The notes below the pieces were generated by a model. The model had not been told where the DNA came from. It did not search any database and saw nothing but the letters and a program-made list of their open reading frames with translations. The position numbers and the translations under genes are program-made. A DNA stretch of 64,000 nt, taken from assembly GCF_040939455.1 (NCBI RefSeq), contig NC_134117.1:65494501-65558500 (forward strand), in the 5' to 3' direction. The DNA is from Microcebus murinus. Its lineage: Eukaryota > Chordata > Mammalia > Primates > Cheirogaleidae. The first letter of the stretch is position 1. The number at the start of each line of letters is the position of its first letter. Of the stretch, positions 10,201-19,884 are shown in pieces.

Positions 10201-12071
10201 TCATCACGCACACGTCCTACCAGCTCATGGAGCAGAAACTCAAGAAGAGCGGCCATCTGCAGGTAAGGACCTGCCTCCGGGAGCAGCAGAGATTTCTCGG
10301 TCCCTCTCGGGGACACCAGGGAACATGAACACTGTGACAGACAGCAACCAGGGGTTTTCTGTGTTTTCAGTGATCAGGAGGAAAATCTACCCAGTGTGCA
10401 GCACAGGATGTTAGGCCTGGAAACCGCCCTCCCCTTGCTTGGATCACCAGGCCTGGGCAGCCGGGTCAGGACTGCTCAGGTTTACCCAGACCCTGCAACC
10501 CGAGAGCGAGGGCTGCCTGCTGGGCATGGTCTGTACTGTTGCACTTCATTCTTCCGCAGGCATTGAGATTTGGCACAAAATTACAGGCTTTTAAATGCTA
10601 CTTTTAAATTACCTTTAGATGTTTAGTTTAATCACAGTCTCAGACCATTACCCACAACATAAAAAAATCATACCTGCAAGCACATTTGTCCAAGAAAAGC
10701 AATACTTCAAAATAAACCATCCTGGCCATTTTTGAATTTCTACATTAATATTTCCTAACCATAATTTTCTTTTAACTTTGTCACCTAGACATCCTCTAGC
10801 AAATGAGTCATAACAAGCAGCAAAGATTAGAACAAAACCAGATATTAATATTCCTTTATGTGCATTGTCATTTCATCTTTGCAACCACGCTCTGAGGAAG
10901 GAGGTTTTATTACCCTGTGTCACAGACTAGAAAATTGAGGCTGAGCGGGGTTAGCTGAGCGACTCAGCAAAAGCCACACACCTGGTAACCATAGCAGAGC
11001 TGAAGCCAAACCACACTGTGCACCCCCTTGTGGCCCTGGGTGGTGCCAGGGCGTCACCCACTCCCTGGGCCCGCCTGAGACCCCCAACATAAAAATTCAC
11101 ACCTGCAAGCACATTTGTCCAGGGAAAACATCACTTCACAATAAGCCGTCATGGCCATTTCTGAGTTTACAGAAAAGGCAACTGAGGTCAACTCAGCTTA
11201 AATAACAAGCTTAGGGGCACAGGGCCTTAACAGCAGGGCGGCTCCTCTGGTCCCAAGTTCCTGCAGGCCCCGCCCCTCCCTGCAGCCGGTTCCCAGCTGT
11301 GGGGGGCTGCAGGCCACCTGGAGCAAGCTGACGCCTCCTGTGCCGATTTCTCCGCAGGTGAACACCACTCTGCCGGCCAGGACGCTGCTGCTCGGCTGGG
11401 GCCCCTATGCCCTCCTGTATCTGTACGCAACGGTCGCCGACGTGACCTCCATCTCCCCCAAACTGCAGATGGTACTGATGCCTCCAGTAGCCAAAGCTAG
11501 AACCCTCTCTGTCTCTCCTCATCTCTCTCTCTGGATTTACAGCCTCCGTGTCAGCCCCTTTCTTCCTTTGAGCACTCACAATGCACAGAGAATTAGGTTG
11601 TCCCTTCACGCTCCTGGGCCACACCAGGCTGCTGCTGGACATTGCCTAAGCCTCATGTGCAATGACAGGGGCAGCCCGCCAGGTGGTGCACATGCACACG
11701 CGGTGACCAGAGGCTGAGATCGGTGCCCAGACGGGAGCATGTGGCTCCGGATGGGAGTGTGCTTCCACGGGGCTCCACGAGCCAGCGCACAGCTCGCACC
11801 ACCCGGTCAGGGGTGGCGCAGAGGCTGCAGAACCAAATGATTAGCAGCTGCAGGGGGAGGGGGCTCGGGTCACCTCTAGGGAGCAGGGAGAGAAGCAGTG
11901 GCTTTGAAGCTTCTTTCCTGCACTTTTCTGCCACGACAGGTGCCTGCCCTCATTGCCAAAACGGTGCCCACGATCAACGCCATCAACTATGCCCTGGGCA
12001 GCGAGACGGTGTGCAGGGGAATCTGGCAGTGCCTCTCGCCGCAGAGGAGCGAGCAGGACCGAGCCAAGTGA
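4218..12071 (+). CDS. RGR: RGR, retinal G protein-coupled receptor (complete, 7 exons)
   Basis: RGR is an opsin-family seven-helix protein of retinal pigment epithelium and Mueller cells. It binds all-trans-retinal through a Schiff base and photoisomerises it to 11-cis, feeding the visual cycle. Joined exons are 4218-4296, 5873-6029, 7039-7160, 8633-8786, 10145-10262, 11358-11471 and 11940-12071: 875 nt plus a TGA-ended final codon, 291 residues, all introns GT-AG. Visible residues: C88 and C162 (extracellular disulfide), G112-R113-Y114 in place of the DRY motif, K255 (chromophore lysine) in helix 7, and NAINY at 261-265 where other opsins have NPxxY. These departures are typical of RGR. S66, whose replacement causes retinitis pigmentosa in humans, is retained. 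No frameshift or stop is seen, so the gene looks functional. Its start codon is about 2 kb from that of LRIT1, in divergent orientation. Confidence 0.97.
5175..5262 (-). repeat. L2-like fragment in RGR intron 1
   Basis: The segment 'gcacatgctagtccctttct' followed by 'ggaatgctcttcc' is the recurrent antisense L2 3'-end signature (cacatgctgttccctctgcctggaatgctc). It is short and diverged. Confidence 0.55.
5535..5720 (+). repeat. MIR in RGR intron 1
   Basis: The sequence 'cctgagttcgagttccaact', 'ccacttactagctgtgtac' and 'aagtgcttggcgggtg' follows the MIR consensus order from core to 3' end. Confidence 0.75.
5873..6029 (+). CDS. RGR: RGR exon 2
   Basis: This exon encodes residues 27-79 (ALSGLSLNGLTIFSFCKTPA onward), the rest of helix 1 and helix 2, with S66 in ADSGISLNAL. 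The acceptor is ccttcctttcag. The donor CCG|GTACCA is weak at +5. The intron before it (4297-5872) is 1,576 bp. Confidence 0.96.
6205..6395 (+). repeat. MIR in RGR intron 2
   Basis: This is a diverged MIR: 'cctgggtttgagacgtggct', 'gagcctcttttgtaaattg' and a terminal 'gcaatgcttggcagggtgcc'. Confidence 0.65.
6630..6760 (+). repeat. MIR in RGR intron 2 (second copy)
   Basis: The sequence 'gacctgggttctgccctc', 'acctgctgtgtgacattggc' and 'gagcctcagtttccccacct' matches the MIR core closely. A third, weaker MIR piece lies at about 6840-6930 (ggcctcagtttcctcat). Confidence 0.8.
7039..7160 (+). CDS. RGR: RGR exon 3
   Basis: This exon encodes R79 (split) to T119: RWPYGSDGCQAHGFQGCV onward, with C88 and helix 3 ending in AIAWGRYHHYCT. 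The GRY triplet replaces DRY. The acceptor is tctcccacag and the donor is ACCC|GTATGT. Confidence 0.96.
7855..7935 (+). repeat. MIR core in RGR intron 3
   Basis: The sequence 'gaggcacagagaagttaagg', 'aacttgcccagggttgcaca' and 'ggtagagagggcagagctg' is a well-preserved MIR segment. A further MIR fragment lies at about 7310-7400. Confidence 0.85.
8445..8590 (+). repeat. MIR upstream of RGR exon 4
   Basis: The sequence 'ttcataacaatactctaagg', 'gagaacactgaggcccag' and 'agagctgggatttagg' fits the MIR core. It ends about 45 bp before the exon 4 acceptor. The pyrimidine tract itself appears non-MIR. Confidence 0.7.
8633..8786 (+). CDS. RGR: RGR exon 4
   Basis: This exon encodes residues 120-170 and the first two bases of codon 171. 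It contains helix 4 (SLVLFVWLSSAFWAALPLLG) and the second extracellular loop with GTCCTLDY, including C162. The acceptor is cccacacag and the donor GACAG|GTGAGG is strong. A MIR (about 8445-8590) ends just upstream of the acceptor. Confidence 0.96.
10145..10262 (+). CDS. RGR: RGR exon 5
   Basis: This exon encodes residues 171-210 (R-NVTSFLFTMAFFNFLIPL onward), which is helix 5 and the third intracellular loop ending KSGHLQ. NVT forms an N-glycosylation sequon where I recall NFT in human. The acceptor is ccctgttgtag and the donor is CAG|GTAAGG. The exon ends in phase 0. Confidence 0.96.
10651..10740 (+). repeat. Intron 5 duplicated segment, copy A
   Basis: This is about 90 bp containing 'cacaacataaaaaaatcata', 'cctgcaagcacatttgtcca' and 'ctggccatttttga'. 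It is repeated in the same orientation at 11081-11170. I do not recognise it as a named repeat. Confidence 0.8.
10840..11010 (+). repeat. MIR in RGR intron 5
   Basis: The sequence 'catttcatctttgcaaccac', 'ctctgaggaaggaggtttta' and 'aattgaggctgagcgg' to 'gcagagctgaagcc' follows the MIR consensus. It lies between the two copies of the ~90-bp duplication. Confidence 0.75.
11081..11170 (+). repeat. Intron 5 duplicated segment, copy B
   Basis: This is the second copy of the segment at 10651-10740: 'cccccaacataaaaattcac', 'acctgcaagcacatttgtcc', 'cttcacaataagccgtc' and 'atggccatttctga'. Identity is roughly 75-80% by eye with a few small indels, so the duplication is not recent. Confidence 0.8.
11358..11471 (+). 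CDS. RGR: RGR exon 6
   Basis: This exon encodes residues 211-248 (VNTTLPARTLLLGWGPYALL onward), mostly helix 6 and the third extracellular loop, ending SISPKLQM. It is exactly 38 codons and phase 0 at both ends, so skipping it keeps the frame. The acceptor follows a short, interrupted pyrimidine tract (gatttctccgcag). The donor ATG|GTACTG is weak. Confidence 0.96.
11940..12071 (+). CDS. RGR: RGR exon 7 (terminal coding part)
   Basis: This exon encodes residues 249-291 (VPALIAKTVPTINAINYALG onward). It has K255, the retinal attachment site, and the NAINY motif, then the cytoplasmic tail CRGIWQCLSPQ and a polar end. The stop is TGA at 12069-12071. The acceptor is ctgccacgacag. Confidence 0.96.
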   Translation: MPALIAKTVPTINAINYALGSETVCRGIWQCLSPQRSEQDRAK

Positions 12072-12425
12072 GCCTGCCGCCCTGGACTGAGCCCCACGCC
12101 GGGGGCGGCCCCAGCATGCCTGCCCAGGAGCCTCCGAAGCCAAGCCCCAGACACGCACCCATCCCCAGTGGCCCCGCTGTGCCTGGCCCCGGGCTGGACA
12201 CAAGACTCAGAGGCCCCAGGCTGCATGAGAAGAGCTGGAGCTTTGGAACCAGCCGTCTGCATGGGGGCTGGGAGACCTGGGCTAAGTCCCTCCTTAACGT
12301 TCTAACCTGTAATGTAAGGATGTTAATGCGGACTTCACAGGGGTGTTGTGAGGCTTGAATGAGATAACACGCACTCACCAAGCACGTAGAAAATATTCAT
12401 TAAAACAGCCATTAGCTAAGACTTG
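12072..12425 (+). other. RGR 3' untranslated region (inferred) with poly(A) signal
   Basis: This is GC-rich sequence after the stop, followed from about 12235 by a MIR. ATTAAA at 12399-12404, the commonest variant poly(A) signal, would give a 3' UTR of about 350 nt. The signal lies in the part of the MIR whose consensus reads 'caataaat'. No other AATAAA or ATTAAA is closer to the stop. Confidence 0.55.
12235..12420 (+). repeat. MIR overlapping the RGR 3' UTR
   Basis: The sequence 'gctggagctttggaaccagc', 'gagacctgggctaagtccct', 'tgttgtgaggcttgaatgag', 'ataacacgcactcaccaagc' and 'attcattaaaa' is a sense MIR running to its 3' end. It supplies the ATTAAA used here as the likely poly(A) signal. 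Confidence 0.75.
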
Positions 12426-14392
12426 GCCATACCCTTCAGGGACTCGGTCTCACGTAGGAAGGGGTCAAAGCCCCAGGGTTTACTTGTAGGAACTAGACCC
12501 AGGCTGCCGGCGTTCAAACAGCACTTATGAAATCATGGTCTGGTGCCAGCGACTTACTCCACCTGTGCATCGCCTCGCAGCTTGTGAGGTGACATGACAG
12601 TAATGGTGACTTGATCACACAGAAAGGACCAGAACATTACCTGTCGTGTTCAGTGCTCACTGAGCGTTAGTCACCAGCACGCCCCAGGCTATGTGGGACT
12701 TGGCCTGCACATTGCTTAAAAATGTTTTGGGATTAGTGGCCAACATTTGAAAATCAGGACACTTTATTTAAAACTCCAGATGTCGGAAGCTGAGGCTCCA
12801 GCAGCCTGCCTTCCTCCTCCGTGGTGGCAGTTTGCAGAGCTCAGGGTGGCTCTGCCTTTGCCCGGGACACGTGCTCCTCTGTCAGCTGTAGTACACGTGT
12901 TCCCTGCAGATCCCCTGGACCTCAGGGTTGTGACACTGATGCAGGGGTCCCATCCCTGGATGTACAACTGCAGCTCCCACAGAGTCAGCACGTGGGGGCC
13001 AGGTGTGTGGCAGGTGCACGGTCCTAGGTGGGACCTGTGGCCCTAGAGGGAGGTGGGCGGGTTGGCAGCCCAGGCCCACGAGGGAAGTCTGCCAGTGGAA
13101 GGGCCTGGCCCAGGCTCTGTGGAGGCTGGGGAGAGGGCCCCATCCCATGGATATGAGGGAGGGAGGAAGGGACAAGTCCCTGGGCTGCAGGTGAGGGGTG
13201 TAGTGTAAATGGCATCCCGGGCTGCCATGGACCAGGACCTGCCTCTCAGTTTTGCAGATGCAGAAAATCAGGCCACACTTGCAGAGCTCACAAGATGTTC
13301 TCACAAAGCAGGGGTCTGTTCTGTCATTTGTAAAAGCAGGAGGAGTGGGGAAGGAGGCAGCCTTTTCATTGTCCCGTTGTCCTGGCGTTTCGGAGGGGCA
13401 GGGAACCCCTGGTGCCTGAGCCAGCGCTGGGCTCGCACACAGGCTGAGCGGGTGACCAGAAAGCCAGGGGTCCAGCGTCCAGAGATGCTGACTTTGCCCC
13501 ATCAATCCTCAAAAGGTCTTTTACTCGGGATCCGCCCTCACTCCATCATTAGAGACACTAACTCGCTAAGGGAGAAGGGGGAACACCGGGAGAAGGGAAG
13601 GGAAGTGACCTCCAAGCTCAAAGAGAGGAGGAGTGGAAGGCAAGAGTGGCTGGTGTCAGCCCTGTCTAGGAGCCATCCCTGGTGTCCCAGTGAAGAAGGA
13701 AAGGCCAAACGCATCGGTGTCCTCACCTGCACTCAGAGGGGAGGCAGGGAGGAGCAGGAGGGCCAGGCTGTGGTCAGGGACGCCCTAACCTCAGGCCCTG
13801 CCCCCCCTGGGCTTCCTGGAGTGGGGGGGGCTCCGGCATCTCTGCCTGACTGGCTTGCCAGGAGATGGGAGGGCTGAAGCAGTGCCCAGCCATAAATGAG
13901 CAAAGGCCCATTTTAGGTGACTCACTTCAGGAGCCCCAAGTCTGCCCGCACCCCCAAATTCCACCCCCAGAATGGGCTTACAGAGCCTCATCAGCGTCGG
14001 GCTTTTCTGCCCATGTCCCCGGGCACTTTTGGGATCTTGGTCCCCTGCGGACAGACACTGTCTGCCCTCCGTCCCTCCAGCCCTGTGGCAACCCCACGGC
14101 CTTCCTTGCAGCAACTCAGCTGCCTCGGGGGGGAAGAGGATGACAGAGCTGGCTGAGTCCAGTCTCAAGCCCACCTCCCTGCGGGCCCTCAGCATGGTCA
14201 CTGAGCTCACGAGAATCAAAGCCCGGCCCCCCCTAGCATGCAGCCAGGACCCGACAGAAGTTACACCCCAGCCACCAGGTGCCTAATGCTGTCTTTGCTC
14301 TGCCCACCTCCAGGGTAGAGTCACAGCCCTCGAACTTCTGCTAATTTTCCACAGTGAACATGTATCACTTCTGCAATCAGAAAACATATGTT
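12426..14392. other. Unique GC-rich intergenic DNA downstream of RGR
   Basis: No gene or clear repeat is recognised, apart from a possible degraded MIR-like piece near 13240-13280. There are open frames on both strands, the longest about 220 codons. They have no family resemblance, no signal or domain pattern and no splice context, so I do not call genes. Confidence 0.6.
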
Positions 14393-14731
14393 GGCCTGGT
14401 GCAGTGGCTCAGGCCTGTAGATCTAGCAGCCTGGGAGGCTGAGGTGGGGGGATCCCTGGAGCTCAGGAATTTGAGACCAACCTGAGCAAGAACAAGACCC
14501 TGTCTCTACTAAAAATAGAAAAAATTAGCCAGGCATGGTGGCGCATGCCTGTAGCCCCAGCTACTCAGGAGGCTGAGGCAGAAGGATCACTTGTGCCCAG
14601 GAGTTTGAGGTTGCTGTGAGCTAGGCTGACACCACAGCACTCTAGCCCAGGCAACAAAGTGAGACTCTGTCTCAAAAAAACAAAAAACAAAAAAAAAAAA
14701 AAAAAAGGCAAGAAAAGAAAAGAAAAACATA
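14393..14731 (+). repeat. Alu (strepsirrhine-type right arm)
   Basis: This is a full dimeric sense Alu: 'ggcctggtgcagtggctcag' start, A-rich middle 'ctactaaaaatagaaaaaat', right arm 'gctaggctgacaccacagca', then a long A-rich tail. It is flanked by a target duplication around 'aaaacatatg' (left 14381-14390; right copy after the tail). Confidence 0.95.
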
Positions 14732-16051
14732 TGTAAAGAAAGAACTTACTTCTACCTCCTTAGCTGCTACCATTCCTCTGATCTTGGTGAAAGTTTCTCC
14801 CCTCCACCCTCACTCTCCGCCTCCCCCCACCCCTACCCCTGCTCCTGGGGAGCAAAGTCCCTTATGTGTCCCTGTAATGCCACCTAGTAGGCACGGTGTC
14901 CTGCTTGCCCCAGATACAATGCGTTTTTTGGGGGTGGGGACATGCCAACAAGGTCCCCGGCCCACACTATCCATCACTGGCACCACTGTGCTCTCTCCAA
15001 GTTCCCTGCAGCCCGGGAGAGCTGAGGCCACGTTGCAGAAAGGGCCCGTGTGAGAAGTCTGAGCCCCGGGAAGTCAGGAAAGAAGAGTGAAAGCAACAGA
15101 GACTAGGCCGGAGCCTCATCCGCAGAGCTTGACGGCTCAGATCATCCTCATGGGAGGCCTGGGGGACCAGCCCCCTTCCTCCGCAGGCCTCCGCCCAGAC
15201 TGCTCCACCAAGAGAACAGAATGGACTTGGAAGAGGCCGCCAGGAGGCAGGTGCACATCCGGGACCAGGCAACCGCCAGGCGCCAGAAAACGCCACCTCA
15301 AGCCATCACCTCCTCATTTGTAAGGCAGCATCCGTTTGACCTCCTGAGTCCCTGTCTCTGTCATTTAGCTCTGACACGTCCGACTTTGCACCCAGTGTGT
15401 AAACGGTGAACCACTGCTGCGCGCCAGACACGGGGCTCGAAGTGACGACGCAGGCCAAGGCCCTTTCCAGGTTATTCGGGAAATGCTCATCGCCCCTTTG
15501 TGTCTTCGCGGCATTTGTGAATAAAATATAGGTGCTGACAGTGACTAGGAAATTACAAGTACAAATTATGGTACAGCCATGTGGAATCAGGCATAATAAT
15601 AAGGTTATCAAGACAGCCCAGAAGTTTCCTTCAGAATCTCTAAAAGTCCGTATCCTCAAAACTAAACCCCTTTCCCTCTTTCTACGTGAGTTAAGCACGC
15701 ACTCTGAGCTGCACCGCACACTTGGTTTAATCACATGTTTCAACAGAGTTGTCCACCCACTGAAGCCCGTTTTAGCCTCATTCTGCATTTTTAGAAATTT
15801 CTGCGGTTTGGCTTGGGAGCCTAAGTGCCACCATTATTTCTAAGGACAGTTTTCCCTGCGATGAAACCCCCAGAGGAGGAAGGCCCTGTGCGTGCACTCG
15901 TGGGGTGTGACCATCCCTCGCAGGGTTGTCACCCTTAAGAGTTGAGCACTCTCTCTGACCCGTCCCCTCCGTCTTCTCAGTCTCAGGAGGCTCTGACAAG
16001 GGCAGAAGGTTTTCAAGCACTGTCAAAATGCTCTTTTCCAAACAAGACGCT
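14732..16051. other. Intergenic, mostly unique
   Basis: No gene is recognised. A stretch near 15545-15620 (aattatggtacagccatgtg) resembles the ancient L1 motif 'ttatggtacatccatatgat' and may be a small L1 relic. The rest is unique. Confidence 0.5.
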
Positions 16052-16433
16052 TGTTGTGGACTGAGTGTTTGTGTCCCTTGAAATTCATATGTTGACGTCC
16101 TGACATCCAGCGTGGCTGTATTCAGAGGGGGAGTCTCTAAGGAAGCAAAGTTAAGTAAGGTCATGAGGGTGGAGCCCTGATCCCACGGGGGTAGTATCCG
16201 TACAAGAAGAGGCACCAGAGCCTGAGTGAGCTCTCTCGCCCCTGCCCCACAGGTACAGCGAGGAAAGACCACGAGAGCATCCAGTGAGAAGGCAGCCGTC
16301 TGCACCAAGAGCCCTCACCAAACACCAGCCCTTCCTCTTGGGCTTCTAGCCTCCAGAAGTGTGAAAAACCAAATGTCTGTTAAGCCACCCAATCTATGGT
16401 ATTTTGTTACAGCAGCTCAAACAAACTAATACA
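16052..16433 (+). mobile_element. MLT1-type MaLR solo LTR
   Basis: This LTR begins 'tgttgtggactgagtgtttg' and carries 'aaattcatatgttgac', 'ggtcatgagggtggagccct' and 'gcctccagaagtgtg'. It ends 'ctatggtattttgttacagc', 'actaataca'. The motif order is that of MLT1/MST LTRs of the mammalian MaLR (ERVL-related) group. Only an LTR is present; no internal retroviral sequence was seen. Confidence 0.85.
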
Positions 16434-18850
16434 ATGTTATACCAAACCTCATTGTCTAAACAGAGGACAGTGAAGGGGGCCAACAGCCCTGCTGGTGACA
16501 CCACCCCATGGAACACCCAGTGCCACTTCAGAAGCCCAGGGTTGTATGAAACCCAATTTACAAGGCACTCAATTTGCCTTCTAAGATCTCCTCCCATCCT
16601 GAGATTCGTTGATTCTAGAATTTATTTAAGTTCTTTAGCAAAGAAATATAAGCACAGCAGGATAATATCTTCCATACCCTGTCATCTTCTTACTAGGAAA
16701 GACGGCTCTGCCTGTTGCCAAATGGACTTAAATTAAAGTCACAAATAAAGTAGCAGGTTGTCTCCACGATACAGGAGGGGCCCCTCCCCAAGACCTCCAC
16801 TGAGACAATTTTCCTGCAGAGGGAGAGGCCGTGCACCTGATTGATTAGCAAAAAAGTAAATATCGATTAGACGTCACCTAAACTACACAGTATCTACACT
16901 CCCTCCTGAAGGTAAAGGAGATTCTGCAAATATTCTACATAGATAAATAAATTTAATGGCAAGGAAGTTGGCCTAATTTATTTATGTCTTTCTCCCTGCC
17001 ACAAATTGATAGGATTTCTGCTGTTTTTCCTGTCAGAGCACTGCTAGTTCAATTTGCTCAAATACGAGCTGACTCTCCTTCGCACTACAACTGCCTCCCT
17101 TCTTATGTTCCTTATCTAGGTAAATATCATTCCTGTCGCCCTGTCACATAAAGTAAAGGAAGAGGAAAAGAGAGAAAAAGCAGGGACTTGTACATAAATA
17201 CTCACCGGGCAGGAGGTGATGGTGGCGCAGTACCTGCATGGCACCACAAGGTGGCAGGGCCCTCTCAATGATAAATTCATCCCGGCCGCCAGCCCTGGAC
17301 CGTCTTTCTGAAGAGCCTGCAGTCCCCTAGCAAGGCCGCTTGGGTGGGTTACTGATTCCTGCAGGATCTCCAACAAGCTTTCCTTTGCCTGCCTTTATAT
17401 GGAACCTGCTGCTTGGCTGTTTCTACCTCAAACGATGATATGATTGCACATCTCTCGTAAAAGAAACAGAATTGCATACTCATTGGCCAGAGGGGTGTGA
17501 GATGGCTCCATGGAGTCCCCTGTTCTCCGTCTACAAAACAGCCACTGACTGTCTAGCCAGATGTAAACCTTCAAAGTCTTCCCGCACACCACAGGATTTG
17601 GTGAGGAGGTCTGGGTCTGGGTTTTGCTTTTGTCTGTGAGAGGTTGGGCGGGTTCCTTGTAGATCTCTCTGACCTTGGGGTGTTCATCAGTAAACCGGAG
17701 GTGATAAGCCCCTCTAAGGCTGAAATCACACGTGGGAGTGCCCTGTGAGCTATGGGACTGGCACGGGAGCGAGTGCATTGCAAGTACAGCGTGCAGAGGC
17801 AGCCCATGCCTCGGGCAGATGCGCGCTGAATGGCATTTGGCCGTGGTGGGCAGTGTTTCTAAGGTAACGAGTGCTGGGAAAGCCCTGGGTGGCAGCCAAA
17901 GACATAATCCCCAAGGCTCCCCTCCCCTTCCTGTTGAGGTATCTTGCTGCTCCCCTCCTAAGCTGCTCCCTGGACCCAGCACCACACACCTGTTCTTCCC
18001 TCTGTCCATCTGGCTGCTCTGACAACGGGCTCCCTTGTCTCTGCACGGCATCCTCGGCTCAGCTGCCCTTCCCTCTGCAGCTGTCGGGCACATGCACCCC
18101 TGCACCCTTCTAGAGGACAGCCAGCGTGGCAGCTTGGAAAGGTTTTGGTGTCGGAAAGTCCTGGGCATGAATCCAGGATTTACCACTTACTCAATGAGAC
18201 GAAGATTCTATGCTTGGCCAAACTGGAGTCAGGCTCTAGAACCTTCTCTTGGGCCTGTTTTTGCACTTCCTTGTAAAATCCAGTTTTAGCAAAGAACCCT
18301 GCTAATTCAGTTTAGTGAGAACCGCCCCCTCCCCCAGTATCTGATCAGGTTCCTCGGCCTGCATCACCCCCCAGGCGGTGTCTGACCCCCCTGGGCTGCT
18401 TCAGCACGAATCCCGGAGGTCAGGTTAGCCAGAATCCCCTTCCGTCTTGGTGCCCTTCCATCGCGGACCCCACCCTGCCCTTGGCTGTCATTCCCACTTG
18501 CTCACGCTGTGTCTCCCCAATGTGACATCCCATCGCGGTGGTCCCCACACTTACAGCCACGCCCTGAATAACGTCTTTCTTATTATGCTTTAGCAAGTGT
18601 CATGGAATAGGGTTTTTTTTTTTTAGACAAATGTCTGACCCAAGTTTGAGCAAATTTCTTATTTCTGAGCTTGCTCCACTCCCACAAGAATGGGCTCATT
18701 ACAGTGGCATATTTTAAAGCACACGGTGCATGGTGGGTGCTCAGTAAATACTAGGTTCTCTCTGTCAGGACCTTATCATCTACTCCTTGCTGTCTTCTGA
18801 TTTTTTTTTTAATAGTCACTCAAGAAAAGGGTGCATAGGAGAATTATGAA
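16434..18850. other. Intergenic, mostly unique
   Basis: No gene is recognised. A partial MIR-like piece lies near 18130-18205 (agtcctgggcatgaatccag, accacttactcaatgag). A minus-strand open frame of 252 codons spans 17428-18186. It partly overlaps the MIR-like piece and resembles no family, so I treat it as chance. Confidence 0.55.
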
Positions 18851-18934
18851 TATTGAGTGGCAGTTACACACAACTTCTATAAATGCTCCCCATCTAGCTC
18901 CTCATTTAATCCCACAACACCCTCAGAAGCGCGG

Positions 18935-19495
18935 TGTTCAACCTTGCCTGCACATGTGAATTGCCAGGTCTGGCAGCTCAAAATGTTGTGTCTGCACCAG
19001 CAGCCCCCACCTCGACTGGGAGCCTGGTGGAAATGCAGAGGCTCAGGCCCCACCCGGACCTCCTGAATCTGCATTTTAACAAGCCCCCAGGTGGTTTGTA
19101 TGCACACGGAGATTCTTTTTTTGGTGGGGGGTGGGTCTCACTCTGTCTCTGTCCCACCATGGCACGATCACAGCTCACAGCAACCTCAAACTCCTGGGCT
19201 CAAGTGATCCCTCTGCCTCAGTCTCCCAAGTAGCTGCGGCTACAGGCATGGGCCACCACTCCCCTGCTAAATTTTTGTAGAGATGGGCTGTGGGTGGGGG
19301 CAGGGAAAAGTCTTGCTACGCTGCTCAGGCAGGTCTAAACTCCTGCCCTCAAGTGCTCCTCCTACCTCCCAAAATGCTGGCATTACAGGAACGAGCCCCA
19401 GCGCCCCAGGCAGAGGTTTGAAGGGCTGGCGGGCCTGGAGGGGTTTTCAAAGCTCCAGGGTGATTCTACTATGTCACCGGGATTGAGAACCACTC
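18935..19495 (+). mobile_element. MER5A-type hAT element split by an Alu
   Basis: The left part (18935-19095) has 'caaccttgcctgcacatgtg', 'gaaatgcagaggctcaggcc' and 'tctgcattttaacaagcccc'. The right part (about 19420-19495) has 'agctccagggtgattctact' and 'gattgagaaccactcc'. Together they form one MER5A-like short DNA transposon with the expected ends. An old antisense Alu sits inside it. Confidence 0.8.
19111..19415 (-). repeat. Old antisense Alu inside MER5A
   Basis: This antisense dimer has 'gggtctcactctgtctctg', 'cacagcaacctcaaactcct' and 'gcctcagtctcccaagtagc', then 'atgctggcattacaggaacg'. It is strongly diverged and the T-tract is reduced, so it is an early Alu. Confidence 0.85.
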
Positions 19496-19884
19496 CTTTT
19501 GGGGGGTGTTATGAACACTTCAATTTCATGAAGTGATTTAGCTGGGATTTACTCTGAGGCCACTCTCTGCTGTTTTATGTGAATATATATATTTCTCTCT
19601 GGAAGCTCATTCTTTTTCTCTCACCCTCATCTTATCCTGCGGCTTGCTCTCATCTTTCTCTTACTAATTCCCCAAATTCCAATGACCATAGGTCCGTTGG
19701 AGAGCTTTCCGCCCTAGGTTTTCATTTTATCACTGTGATATCATCTACAAGACAATAGGGTCAGGTGATGGTCAGGTAATGGAGACACTAACGCATAAAG
19801 AGGTTGAAAACACTGCTTCCGTGGTGCAGTGGCTGAGGAACTTGGCTCCTAATTCCTGGCCCAGGGACTTTGAGAGACGCAGGC

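Noticed and set aside
13209..13877. Plus-strand open frame of 222 codons
   Set aside because: No family resemblance, low-complexity charged/Gly-rich translation, and lies in unique GC-rich intergenic DNA.
17428..18186. Minus-strand open frame of 252 codons
   Set aside because: No recognisable domain, partly overlaps a MIR-like piece, no splice or conservation evidence. Likely chance in moderately GC-rich DNA.
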